Program-made: the position numbers and the translations under genes
The notes under the pieces: model-generated
Database searches by the model: none
Seen by the model: only the letters and a program-made list of their open reading frames with translations
Told to the model about the DNA's origin: nothing
Assembly (NCBI GenBank): GCA_023393375.1
Contig: JAEWLI010000074.1
Location: forward strand, 4,016-68,015
Direction: 5' to 3'
DNA length: 64,000 nt
From: Bacteroidota bacterium
GTDB taxonomy: Bacteria > Bacteroidota > Bacteroidia > Cytophagales > Cyclobacteriaceae
Shown: in pieces, positions 55,401 through 63,766 of the stretch
How the letters are laid out: every line of letters starts with the position of its first letter
Position numbering within the stretch: the first letter of the stretch is position 1

Positions 55401-57016
55401 TCCTCTGGTTTTCTTATGCCGGAGACATGTCGTGGGTTTCTGTAATTTATCATATCCCGGCCTTTCAGGTTGTTCAAATAGCCACTGATCAGTTTCGCCA
55501 GATTATTCAATAGATTACGTTCTTCTTTCAGAAAAGGCCCTTCGTCATATGTTGGAAATTCTTTGAGGTAATAAATCTCAATGGTTCCTTTTTTAAAATC
55601 GATAGTAGTAAAATTCTCCTTTTGATGCCACTTGGTTTTTTTAAATCCCGGACTGAAATAACATTTCTCTTCAAAACAAACAGTAGCCACTGTATAAGTA
55701 GGATACTGCCAGGAGGCAGGTATGGTAGCTACAATCTGTTGTAAAGTTTCATCTACTGGTCGTCCTTCTGCAATTATTGAGGAGGTTTGATTAATGGCAA
55801 CCAGCTCTTTTAACCTTTCTTTATTATTTGCTTGTAGTTTATTAAATATTTCGCGGGATACGGTTCCTGCAATTAATCCGGCAATGTTATTTAATAAATC
55901 CCTTTCCTCTTTTAAAAATGGCCCTTCATATGCTTCTGGAAATTCTTTCAGATAAAAAACTTCGATTAATCCTTTCTTGCGGTCCGGGGTTCTAAATTCT
56001 TGTTTTTGCACCCAGGGCGACTCCTGAAAGTTCGAACTGGTAAATTGTTGCTGGTCAAAACTAATGCGTGCAGTAGTAAATTCAGGATATTGCCATGCTT
56101 CAGGAATTATATTGCATATTGTTTTAAGACCATCTTCTATTTTTTTAACTTTTTTAAGTATGTCAGCTGTTTTATTAATACCCTTTAATTCTTTAAGCCT
56201 TTCGGTATTTTCTTTGAGCAATTGATCCAATGCGTTTTTCGATGCAGTGCCTGAGATGAGGCTGGCAAGATTTTCAATCAATAAACGTTCTTCATTCAAG
56301 AACGGCCCTTCATCAATCTGCGGGAATTCTTTTAAATAATAAATTTCAATGGCACCTGTCCTGTGATCTGGCATTTCAAAACCCTGTCGCAACACCCAAG
56401 GTGTTTCATCTATAGGTTTACTAGTGAACATCTTGCCATTCATTCTTATTCTGGCCACAGCAAACTCAGGATATTGAAATGCCTCAGGCAAAAAAGTACA
56501 AATCTGCTGGAGCGAATCCTCCAGACTCATGCCCTTTTTTAAAATCTCTGTAGTTTTTAATATGCCTTTCCATTCTTTTTCTCTATCATGCTGAGCATGT
56601 ATAAGCTTTTCGAGCTTGATATTGGCAATCAAACCACATATTAAGGTGGAAATCATTATTATATGATCGTTGTCCTTTGTCAAATCATTTTTATTGCCAG
56701 AGCGGATATATTCATCTGAAAAAAATAATTCCAAAGCACCTTCTACTTCCCCGTTCAAATCGAGAGACCTGGTAACAAACCAGGCTGTTTCAGTAAAACC
56801 ATGAGAAACATAAGATTTTTTATCTATAACCATTCTCACAAATACTTGGCGGGGCAATAAATAACTGTTAGGAATAATATCAACTATTCTTTGAAGGGTT
56901 TGATCAATGGGAAATTTACTGGCAATAAGTTGGACAATAGTATTAACAACAGCTGATTTTTTTGCGCTTTCAATGACTGTTTTTGTTTTATTATTTCCGC
57001 TATCGGGAGCTGTCAT
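52406..57016 (-). CDS. Giant sensory protein: four repeated sensor domains, two receiver-like domains, PEP-synthase-type ATP-grasp domain
   Basis: 1536 residues from the ATG at 57016 (a TTG at 57049 would add 11). Residues 20-139, 150-265, 277-394 and 404-519 are four copies of a GAF-like sensor domain; the last three share LKEFP...EGPFL.EER...LLxNLAxLISG. Residues 573-704 look like a degenerate receiver (FDLVILMVGVD). Residues 717-861 are a second receiver (LLIEDSALYYSKY, VISDVEFD, YVNKNSD). Residues 974-1354 form a PPDK_N/PEP-synthase ATP-binding domain: SGGSLGGKGRGLAFIN, IAIRSSSVSEDS, TFAGVFDTY and a terminal FYLLQIKPL. The last 180 residues (VLIGPGRWGTRDPFLG) are shared with related Bacteroidota proteins from memory. 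The phospho-His swivelling and PEP-binding domains of PEP synthase are missing. Confidence 0.85.
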   Translation of the reverse strand: MTAPDSGNNKTKTVIESAKKSAVVNTIVQLIASKFPIDQTLQRIVDIIPNSYLLPRQVFVRMVIDKKSYVSHGFTETAWFVTRSLDLNGEVEGALELFFSDEYIRSGNKNDLTKDNDHIIMISTLICGLIANIKLEKLIHAQHDREKEWKGILKTTEILKKGMSLEDSLQQICTFLPEAFQYPEFAVARIRMNGKMFTSKPIDETPWVLRQGFEMPDHRTGAIEIYYLKEFPQIDEGPFLNEERLLIENLASLISGTASKNALDQLLKENTERLKELKGINKTADILKKVKKIEDGLKTICNIIPEAWQYPEFTTARISFDQQQFTSSNFQESPWVQKQEFRTPDRKKGLIEVFYLKEFPEAYEGPFLKEERDLLNNIAGLIAGTVSREIFNKLQANNKERLKELVAINQTSSIIAEGRPVDETLQQIVATIPASWQYPTYTVATVCFEEKCYFSPGFKKTKWHQKENFTTIDFKKGTIEIYYLKEFPTYDEGPFLKEERNLLNNLAKLISGYLNNLKGRDMINYRNPRHVSGIRKPEEYRNSLIRNKRPLQLFFNQQALDKYIYLDMMKYKVKQILFVATLYDAFILENEDSFFERFMGEIYQYSLFSLPRITCVTSDEEAIDILDTTHFDLVILMVGVDTHIPVNLSKEIKLKRPDLSVYLLLNKKSKVKQYEEMVALTSSIDKLFVWNGHSQIFFAIVKSIEDSANVENDTKIGLVRIILLIEDSALYYSKYLRMLYSIVFEQIQNLLPEVEKNELDKIAKMRSRPKILHARNYEEAMYIFNKYKEFMLCVISDVEFDRGGNIDKTAGIKFIKYIRSQIRNLPVILQTSENANAKIAKSLNVSYVNKNSDSLLGDLKAFLINRIFFGDFIFKDKDGNVIAKAKSLREFGTLLHKVPDESLFLHARENEFSLWLMSRGEIELARHINPIKASNFSTMAEFRQYIINAISQYREEKKRGKTLNFEETSIIDEKNIVRLSGGSLGGKGRGLAFINSLINNIDYFFSTKEINIRVPITAVIGIDEFDYFMDRNHLFDVVYRPGITYKEIQEHFMKASLSSSLIRKLEVFLEQIHKPIAIRSSSVSEDSITQTFAGVFDTYIIPNNQKNKKTRLDMLRNAIKLVYASVYSDSAKTYFGAIGHKVEDERMAVVLQELVGNQFGKYYYPHISGTAQSYNYYPISYMKPEEGFATAAVGLGFYVVSGMKSYRFSQKYPKVAIYSKEDIIKSTQVDFLAVDLEKKDIDLLRDGELSSLKLLDIREAEKHGSITHIASVYNPENDRIESGLNVPGPRIINFEDILKFNYIPLAQTIDMVLNTISEALGTPVEIEYSVDLTRTINGLPSFYLLQIKPLVGDSMAEDYTFGKLNKNNTLLYTESSLGNGKINTISDIIYIDQSKFDKLKTVEMVKEIDDLNHIMMEEGRKYVLIGPGRWGTRDPFLGIPVNWSNISNAKVIIETSLSNFPLDASLGSHFFHNVTSMSIGYFSISENFPDDFIKWELLNSQKIVRQTKFFIHVRFEKPFEIIMNGKKRTSAIIIKE

Positions 57017-57243
57017 ACGATTCTTTTTCAATTGTAAATAAATACACAATACTATAACGAACTTCTGTAATTTTATTTGACTATGGAATTTTTAACCAGA
57101 TCAATTGTATTACGTAAGATCATTTAATAGACTTTCTTGAAATTTTTTCAAAACTAAGCCATATTAATGACTAAGAATTAACATATCATGCAATTTGTGT
57201 GATTATTTTGTCATCATTTTATAAAACCTTAAAATTAAATACT

Positions 57244-57744
57244 ATGAAAAAACTACTACTTGTAATCCTTTCCATTTTATTGATGAATTGCCGCAGCATT
57301 ACCGTCACATCACAATTCAACAGAGCAGCATCTATTGATGATTATACTTCCTTTTATTGGATACCAGGATTATTTCATGAGATGGATATGAAAAAAATAA
57401 GTCCTGAATCTGCCAGAATAATTCAAAACCAGACATTCAAAGAAATGATTTTTAAAGGATTTACCCTTGAAAAAGAACAACCCGAAATCTTCGTAAATAT
57501 TGAGGCCATAGGTGAAGATAAATCAGCCTCATCAAATGTAACTCGGTTTGGATTTAAATATTGGGACGGCTATGATTCTACACAGCAATTGAAATCTGGC
57601 GATTTGGTAGTAGAGCTAATTGATGCCACTACTGAAACAGTGATCTGGCAAAGCAAGGCACAAAATGCATTGTTGGGAGATATTACGAAAGAAGAACAAG
57701 TGAGTCAAATACTCAGGCAGATGTTTGGAGAGCTCAGGTTTTAA
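57244..57744 (+). CDS. DUF4136-domain lipoprotein
   Basis: 166 residues from the ATG at 57244; a GTG at 57199 would add 15 residues ahead of the lipoprotein signal and is rejected. Lipobox LLMNC (Cys16). The mature part has the DUF4136 pattern: SIDDYTSFYWIPG, EMIFKGFTLEKEQPEIFVNIEA, GDLVVELIDATTETVIWQSKA. Function unknown. Convergent with pyk. Confidence 0.85.
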   Translation: MKKLLLVILSILLMNCRSITVTSQFNRAASIDDYTSFYWIPGLFHEMDMKKISPESARIIQNQTFKEMIFKGFTLEKEQPEIFVNIEAIGEDKSASSNVTRFGFKYWDGYDSTQQLKSGDLVVELIDATTETVIWQSKAQNALLGDITKEEQVSQILRQMFGELRF

Positions 57745-57831
57745 AAGTGATTAAAGTATTATCAAATACCAAACTATGATATATTATTCAGCTTAATAGT
57801 TTATTTAGGTTTTGTTAGAATTCAATAAATA

Positions 57832-59283
57832 CTATGCCTGGGTAATATCCCTTCTTTTGAGTGCAATTTCAGCTTTCAAACGCATATTCTCCACCGAGCT
57901 CACTTCAATAAATGAAGCACCACTTGAGGGGCCAAAATTACCGGCAAGAATAACAATGAGATCTTCATTTTTTATTCGTTTTCTATTCAAGAGAGCCTGA
58001 ATGGCATCGTTGATGAATTCATCATTAGAGCTTTTCATATTGGCATAATTAGGCAGAACTCCGTACGACAATGCAAGTTCACGCATGACTTTTTCATCGT
58101 AACATTGTGCGAATATAATTTTTTCACCTCTGTAAGCAGCAAGCCCTCTGATAGTTCGGCCAGTAATGGTATCGGCAATAATTACTTCAGCTCCCAAATC
58201 GAATGCCGCCACCACAGCTGATCTGGCTAAAAATGCAGTGATCCGGTTATTAAGAATAAAAAAGGGAGTTTCTCTAAGTGGTTTTAGGGATTTTTCTACT
58301 TGAAGGGCTATATTCGACATGGTCTGAACTGCCTTTAATGGATAATCGCCGTAAGCAGTTTCCCCACTTAACATAATGGCATCGGTACCGTCATAAATGG
58401 CATTGGCCACATCACTTACTTCAGCACGTGTGGGCCGTGGACTTTTAATCATCGAATGCAGCATTTGTGTAGCAGTAATTACTGGCTTCCGTTTATCTAA
58501 TGCTTTTGAAATAAGCATTTTCTGCACGCTTGGAATGCGTTCCTGGGGGATTTCTACAGCCAAATCACCACGAGCGATCATAATTCCATAGGAATGATCA
58601 AGAATCTCATCGATATTATCAACACCTTCCTGATTTTCTATTTTCGAAATGATCTTAATTTTACTATTATGTTCGTCAAGTATTTTCTTTACCGCCAACA
58701 CATCATCTTTATGGCGAACAAATGAATGCGCTATAAAATCGAGATTGTTTTCTATTGCAAAATGGATAAATCCAATGTCCTTTTGGCTCAATGTTGGTAA
58801 TTTCACATGGACAGACGGTATGTTTACACTTTTTCTACCTTGAATCACGCCATCATTTTGGACTTCGCATACCAGATGATCATCTTTTTTGTCAATTACT
58901 ATCAGCTCAATGAATCCATCATCGATCAGGATGTTACTTCCAACTGGTACATCCTGAACAAACTCTTCATATGAAACTGAGATACACTCTCTGGTGGTGA
59001 GTTCTTTCGGTGCTCCTTTGATGCAAACAATATCGTTGCATTGAACAGGAATATCTTCTAAAGATTTGGTCGTTCTAATTTCAGGGCCTTTGGTATCCAA
59101 TAGTAAGGCAATCTTATTGGAAACCTTCCTTACCATATTAATCACTTTTAATGCATCATCATATGTTTGATGGGCGGTATTTAATCTTACTACATCCATC
59201 CCCGCCTCAAACATCATCCTGAGAAGGTCGATACTGCATTTCTTATCAGAAATTGTGGCTACAATTTTGGTTTTCTTTCTCAT
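57832..59283 (-). CDS. pyk: Pyruvate kinase
   Basis: 483 residues. N-terminal RKKTKIVATISDKK, VVRLNTAHQ, LLDTKGPEIRT, then ISKIENQEGVDNIDEI with catalytic Lys, GIMIARGDLAVEIPQE, KPVITATQMLHSMIKSPRPTRAEVSDVANAI and GTDAIMLSGETA split over the barrel, and a C-terminal regulatory domain. It makes ATP and pyruvate from PEP. Transcribed on its own, 166 bases after the HisA-like gene. Confidence 0.96.
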   Translation of the reverse strand: MRKKTKIVATISDKKCSIDLLRMMFEAGMDVVRLNTAHQTYDDALKVINMVRKVSNKIALLLDTKGPEIRTTKSLEDIPVQCNDIVCIKGAPKELTTRECISVSYEEFVQDVPVGSNILIDDGFIELIVIDKKDDHLVCEVQNDGVIQGRKSVNIPSVHVKLPTLSQKDIGFIHFAIENNLDFIAHSFVRHKDDVLAVKKILDEHNSKIKIISKIENQEGVDNIDEILDHSYGIMIARGDLAVEIPQERIPSVQKMLISKALDKRKPVITATQMLHSMIKSPRPTRAEVSDVANAIYDGTDAIMLSGETAYGDYPLKAVQTMSNIALQVEKSLKPLRETPFFILNNRITAFLARSAVVAAFDLGAEVIIADTITGRTIRGLAAYRGEKIIFAQCYDEKVMRELALSYGVLPNYANMKSSNDEFINDAIQALLNRKRIKNEDLIVILAGNFGPSSGASFIEVSSVENMRLKAEIALKRRDITQA

Positions 59284-59449
59284 AATTAACTAATCTACTT
59301 TGTCAGCATGTAATCCCAAGTGCGAAATTAGCTGTTTTAGGTTAAATATAATACTCGTTCCTATTAAATCAGTTTTGTTAAAATCGCAAAACCATCTAAT
59401 CTGTTTTTATAAATTTAGAGCACGTATTTTGATTGGCCTCTTTTGAACT

Positions 59450-60178
59450 TTATTTGTTGGGCAAGAATGGTTTAAGTTCCTGAAGGGAAATTTTGCCTTC
59501 ATATATGGCTCTGCCTATGATGACCGCAAAGACACCCATTTCCTGCAATTTTTCTATATCCTGAACCGAACGAACACCTCCGCTTGCCAAGATACAAATG
59601 TTGGGATATCTTTCCTGAATTTTCTCATAGATATCAAAAGCCGGGCCTTCCAGTAAACCATCACGATTGATATCAGTGGTTTTTACGTACTTCAACCCAT
59701 GATCATAATAATAGCCAATATGTTCAAATAAGTTGATGTTGGTTTCCTTTTGCCATCCTTTGATATAAATTTTACCATTAGCAGTATCTGCACCTAATGT
59801 CATTTTCTCACGGCCATATGAGATAATCCAGGAAGCAAACAAATCCTTGTCTAGCACAGCAGCACTTGCCACTGTAATATAACTTGCACCATATTCGAAT
59901 GCTTTATTAATGTCCCCGTCTGTTTGAATACCTCCGGTGAAGTCTATTTTTAAGTTGGTATGATTGCAAATAGCCTCAATAACATGATAATTTACAGCAC
60001 ACCCTTCAGTTGCACCTTCCAGATCGACCAGATGTACCACTTCTATCCCGTGATCTTCAAATCGACGGGCAACATCCACAGGGCTACCTTCATAAATCTT
60101 TTCACTGGATAAATCGCCTTTAATCAGTTTCACCACTTTTCCGTGATAGATAGAAATAGACGGGATAATTTGAATCAT
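59450..60178 (-). CDS. HisA-like TIM-barrel protein with altered active site
   Basis: 242 residues with overall HisA similarity: IIPSISIYHGKVVKLIKGDL, VVHLVDLEGA, GGIQTDGDINKAFEYGA, GADTANGKIYIKGWQKET, KTTDINRDGLLEG, LASGGVRSVQDI. The catalytic Asp of the first strand (PAID in HisA, Asp8 of T. maritima HisA) is Ser9 here, and the GGGIR Arg is Gln. The second catalytic Asp (LDTRGG type) is kept as GADTANG. It is outside any his operon. It may be a HisA paralogue with a different substrate, or an inactive form. Confidence 0.75.
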   Translation of the reverse strand: MIQIIPSISIYHGKVVKLIKGDLSSEKIYEGSPVDVARRFEDHGIEVVHLVDLEGATEGCAVNYHVIEAICNHTNLKIDFTGGIQTDGDINKAFEYGASYITVASAAVLDKDLFASWIISYGREKMTLGADTANGKIYIKGWQKETNINLFEHIGYYYDHGLKYVKTTDINRDGLLEGPAFDIYEKIQERYPNICILASGGVRSVQDIEKLQEMGVFAVIIGRAIYEGKISLQELKPFLPNK

Positions 60179-60398
60179 AGGTGTATTTATTCAGTATTGC
60201 AATCTCAAAAAATCAATTCTCTAAAATATGTAAAAAATTATAAAAATCTAAACTTGGACCTATAATAACATATACTAAAAATAAAACATTCTGTTGCGTA
60301 AAATTGATATAGCGGCTCCGAAAGTGGATATAACTTATTCTTGATGTTTCTGACAATAACCAGCTTTACCGGATGTTAATCACTTTATAACTGGAAAA

Positions 60399-61091
60399 TC
60401 AACTCTGATCAATCAATTTGAACCCCTGTCCATGAATGGTAAGAATCTGGACGTTTTCATCCTCTTTCAGATACTTTCTCAGCTTGGTGATATACACATC
60501 CATACTTCTGGCATTAAAATAGGAATCTTCCCTCCAAATATTTTTTAATGCCTGACTTCTATCGAGTGTTTGGTTTTTGTGTTGACAAAGCATTTTTAAT
60601 AATCCAGCCTCTTTGGTGGTAAGTTTATTGGATAGCCCATCAGATCTTAAAACCTGATTATCTGCATCAAACGTAAATTTTCCAAAATTGAAAATGGACG
60701 GCTGGTGTTCCTCGTTCTTTTGATAAACTCTATTTAGAATGGCTTTTAGCCGCAATAAAAGTTCTTCCATACTAAAGGGTTTGGTCATATAATCATCAGC
60801 CCCAACCCGGAGTCCTTCCAAAGTATCTTCCTTCATGGATTTAGCTGTGAGAAAAATAAATGGGATCTTATCATCTAATTTTCTGATGTCCCTGGCAAGG
60901 GTAAAACCATCTTTTTTGGGCATCATTATATCTAATATACAAATATCAAATTTGAATTTTTTGAAAGTTTGAAGCCCTTCGTAACCATCGCGGCTCAAGG
61001 TGGTTTTATAACCTTTTATATCCAAATATTCCTTTAGTATTTCTCCCAGGTTTGGATCATCTTCTACGAGCAGGATCTTATATTTTTCCAT
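60399..61091 (-). CDS. OmpR-family response regulator
   Basis: 230 residues. Complete receiver: acidic pair in LVEDDPN, phospho-acceptor Asp in CILDIMMPKKDG, Thr in FLTAK and Lys in YMTKPFS. The winged-helix output domain (about 135-228) has LTTKEAGLLKMLCQHKNQTLDRSQAL and SMDVYITKLRKYL. It pairs with the histidine kinase upstream (21-base gap). Resembles the RprY/RprX type pair of Bacteroidota. Confidence 0.93.
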   Translation of the reverse strand: MEKYKILLVEDDPNLGEILKEYLDIKGYKTTLSRDGYEGLQTFKKFKFDICILDIMMPKKDGFTLARDIRKLDDKIPFIFLTAKSMKEDTLEGLRVGADDYMTKPFSMEELLLRLKAILNRVYQKNEEHQPSIFNFGKFTFDADNQVLRSDGLSNKLTTKEAGLLKMLCQHKNQTLDRSQALKNIWREDSYFNARSMDVYITKLRKYLKEDENVQILTIHGQGFKLIDQS

Positions 61092-61112
61092 GAATTTTTT
61101 AATTTGCGTCTG

Positions 61113-62930
61113 TTACTTCTGTTCGGGTTTAATTGTAGGCAAATAAACTTCGAAACAACTTCCTTCTCCGGGTATGCTGTTTACTTCAATAGTGCCACCA
61201 AAAGCATCTACCATTGTTTTTACGTAAGTCAACCCTAATCCAAAACCTTTTACATCATGCAAGTTGCCTGTGGGGGCTCTGTAAAATTTATCAAATATTT
61301 TTCGCGATACATCCCTCGACATGCCAATTCCCTTATCCGAAATTCGTATGAGAATACTATCACTTGAATCCTCTGTATCGATTTTGATCAGTGGTTTTTC
61401 AGGGGAATATTTATTGGCATTATCCAGCAGGTTATAAATGATATTGGTTAAATGAACTTGATCGGAATAAAATTCGAAATTATTTGCATTTAGCGATTTG
61501 GTGATCTCCCCATCCCGCTTTTGTACCAATAATTCAATATTTGACAATGCTTTTTCAATGATCTTGTGTACATTTACTTTCTCATACTTTAACTTAAAAT
61601 CCTTCTTCTCGAGTGTAGCCGCTTGTAATACCTTTTCCACCTGTCTTCCAAGCCTGGTATTTTCATCTTTTATCACATTTACATATCTTGAAACAAATCG
61701 TTCATCTTTTCTGATATCTGTATCTTGCAGAGCTTCGCATGCCAATGAAACTGTAGAAATTGGTGTTTTGAATTCGTGGGTCATATTATTGATGAAATCA
61801 TTTTTTATTTCAGAAAGCTTTTTTTGCCTGATTATTACAAAAATGGCTACCCCAAAACAAGAAATAATTACCAACATCAGCAATGCGGATGAAGCAAGTG
61901 AAATCAATATTTTGTTGAGAAGGAATTTTTGTTGACCGGGGAAAAATACAGTTAATAAATGCTGGTTGCCCAAAAGATCATTTGGAAACAAATTAACCTG
62001 AAAGGTGGCTTGGTCAATCTCCTGTTCTCTTTCAGTACTTGTGAGCAATACTTCCTGAGAAACTTTATTGATAATACCATACTGATAGGGCAGATCAATT
62101 CCTTGATTCCCAAGTTCTGCCCGCAATAATGAATCCAATTGAAATACATCGATGCGCTGAGTAATATGCCGGGATGGCATGATCAACTCATCCAAAGTAC
62201 CCACCAGTAACTCTGCTTTCTGTTCAAGCTTTTTTTCTACTGCTTTATATCTTTCCCTTCTTACCGAATCTAATTTTTGATTAATCTCCACTAATCTTTT
62301 ATTAAAGTTATCAGTTTGAAATTCGTTCCCTGGTTTCTTTTGCTGGTCCATAGCTTGAGAAAATCCCTGGTCTGAGCCGAAACCAAACGATCCAAAAAAG
62401 TTACTTTTCATATCCTCCATGATCATCGAATCAATAGCCCTGAAATCAAAAAACTGATTTTGCGAATTTAATTGTCTGTTCATTACAGAATCAATCTTTT
62501 GTTGCAATCTATACATTCTTTCAGCAGGGGAAATGGGTTTGGTGTTTTGTTGCTTTCGGTTTGCTATCATCTGGTCTGGTTTTATTTCAGGGATCACAAT
62601 TTTGATGGGTTCTTCATATAGTGACCTCATTTCCGATCTGATAGAGTCGAATTGATCAAGGAAAAAATTTCGGTAATCCATTTGCGCCAGCCCTGTTTCA
62701 TCATGATATGTCAATGGCAGATCAGGTGAGATCCTGTACGTGGCCAACACCTTGGCTTCTTCTCTTTCAAGTTTACTGGTTACAGCATTCATTGCAGCGT
62801 GCACATCCTGCCGGAATCGTTCTTCATTTACATCAATAGCTGTTTTTATCCAATAAAGCTGGAAACCCAATAAACCAATGGTGGAGATAGCCATTAGTCC
62901 GATGATTATCCTTAGTGTTACTTTATTCAT
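61113..62930 (-). CDS. Sensor histidine kinase (RprX-like)
   Basis: 605 residues. TM1 at about 7-27, a periplasmic region of about 310 residues with coiled-coil-prone Gln/Lys-rich segments, TM2 at about 338-367, then HisKA with phospho-His385 in NNMTHEFKTPIST, and HATPase_c with N-box NLLDNANKYSP, G1 RISDKGIGMS and FGLGLTYVKTMV. It autophosphorylates and passes phosphate to the OmpR-type partner. The signal sensed is unknown. Confidence 0.93.
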   Translation of the reverse strand: MNKVTLRIIIGLMAISTIGLLGFQLYWIKTAIDVNEERFRQDVHAAMNAVTSKLEREEAKVLATYRISPDLPLTYHDETGLAQMDYRNFFLDQFDSIRSEMRSLYEEPIKIVIPEIKPDQMIANRKQQNTKPISPAERMYRLQQKIDSVMNRQLNSQNQFFDFRAIDSMIMEDMKSNFFGSFGFGSDQGFSQAMDQQKKPGNEFQTDNFNKRLVEINQKLDSVRRERYKAVEKKLEQKAELLVGTLDELIMPSRHITQRIDVFQLDSLLRAELGNQGIDLPYQYGIINKVSQEVLLTSTEREQEIDQATFQVNLFPNDLLGNQHLLTVFFPGQQKFLLNKILISLASSALLMLVIISCFGVAIFVIIRQKKLSEIKNDFINNMTHEFKTPISTVSLACEALQDTDIRKDERFVSRYVNVIKDENTRLGRQVEKVLQAATLEKKDFKLKYEKVNVHKIIEKALSNIELLVQKRDGEITKSLNANNFEFYSDQVHLTNIIYNLLDNANKYSPEKPLIKIDTEDSSDSILIRISDKGIGMSRDVSRKIFDKFYRAPTGNLHDVKGFGLGLTYVKTMVDAFGGTIEVNSIPGEGSCFEVYLPTIKPEQK

Positions 62931-62934
62931 ATAC

Positions 62935-62942
62935 CAAAATTA
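62935..62942 (-). promoter_or_regulatory. Possible -7 box immediately before the kinase gene
   Basis: On the minus strand TAATTTTG fits TAnnTTTG. It ends 4 bases before the kinase ATG, which would imply a leaderless or nearly leaderless transcript; alternatively chance in AT-rich DNA. Confidence 0.25.
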
Positions 62943-63139
62943 TCGGAAAAAACGCTTTGAAATTGTTTATTTAACCATTTTTAACAAATTGTAATGATGG
63001 CAACATGCAAAAGAAAGGAGCTAAAATCGATCATGTGGCTTGACCTTTTTAAATGTAGTATGCCTTTATCCATTTTACAAGATTCATGCCATTGGACATA
63101 TAAAAAGGGCAGTGAGTGGGATATGTGGAAAGAGAATTA

Positions 63140-63170
63140 AATTTAAAGCCGGACAAAATGAATCCGGCTT
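63140..63170 (-). terminator. Intrinsic terminator after the copper-storage-like gene
   Basis: AAGCCGGA, 9-base loop, TCCGGCTT on either strand; reading the minus strand it is followed by TAAATTTAATT. It lies 26 bases after the gene stop. Confidence 0.6.
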
Positions 63171-63195
63171 CCTCCATTAAATGAAATATAATAAA

Positions 63196-63528
63196 TTATA
63201 CAGATACATGACTTTTGCAAGCTTCTGCACATTCCATACAAGCTTTTGAGCATTCCTGACAATGATCCATATCGTGACTACCGCATTCCTCAGCACATTT
63301 GGTACAGATTTCTGCACATATTTCCAGTGCCTTGTCAGAAATTTCAGAGCCCCTTATTATTAAATCAGCTGTTGATCTGCAGATGGTAGCACAATCCCTG
63401 TCTAACCTAATGCAATTTACCATCATAGGTAGATGATCGCCTTCGTCCAGGCATGCATTTGCACAATGCTCACATTCAACCGCACATTGAAGTAAGCTTC
63501 GAATCAATTCATTTTGTTGAAATTCCAT
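63196..63528 (-). CDS. Cys-rich four-helix-bundle copper-storage-like protein (Csp/DUF326)
   Basis: 110 residues with 16 Cys (15, 19, 22, 26, 39, 46, 50, 71, 75, 78, 82, 90, 93, 97, 100, 104), mostly spaced CxxC and CxxxC along predicted helices, e.g. CAVECEHCANAC and CAEICTKCAEEC. This is the pattern of Csp-type proteins, which hold many Cu(I) ions inside a helical bundle. No signal peptide, so a cytosolic (Csp3-like) form. Adjacent to an Rrf2 regulator on the same strand. Confidence 0.85.
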   Translation of the reverse strand: MEFQQNELIRSLLQCAVECEHCANACLDEGDHLPMMVNCIRLDRDCATICRSTADLIIRGSEISDKALEICAEICTKCAEECGSHDMDHCQECSKACMECAEACKSHVSV

Positions 63529-63766
63529 AATTTGAGTTGTTTAAATATATATATATAACAGTTTCAACACCTTATAATCAGATTTGTTATTGATGATTCT
63601 GCTTAGTGATAAATTGTGAGGATCTTCGAATAATTTGTATAGATAAGGGTGAACCTGTTTTTATTGCTGTAACAAGATTAGTAAAATTAAAGCACAGGCA
63701 ATAAAATGATATTTAAAATAGAGGGAGAAAAGACAATAATTTTGACTTGAAAAAAAAAATTTCAAA

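Noticed and set aside
59450..60178. Plain hisA annotation
   Set aside because: First catalytic Asp and the substrate-binding Arg are replaced and no other his genes are nearby.
63076..63092. Sigma-54 promoter on the minus strand before the kinase gene
   Set aside because: TGGCATGAATCTTGTAA has the right spacing but GT replaces the invariant GC at -12.
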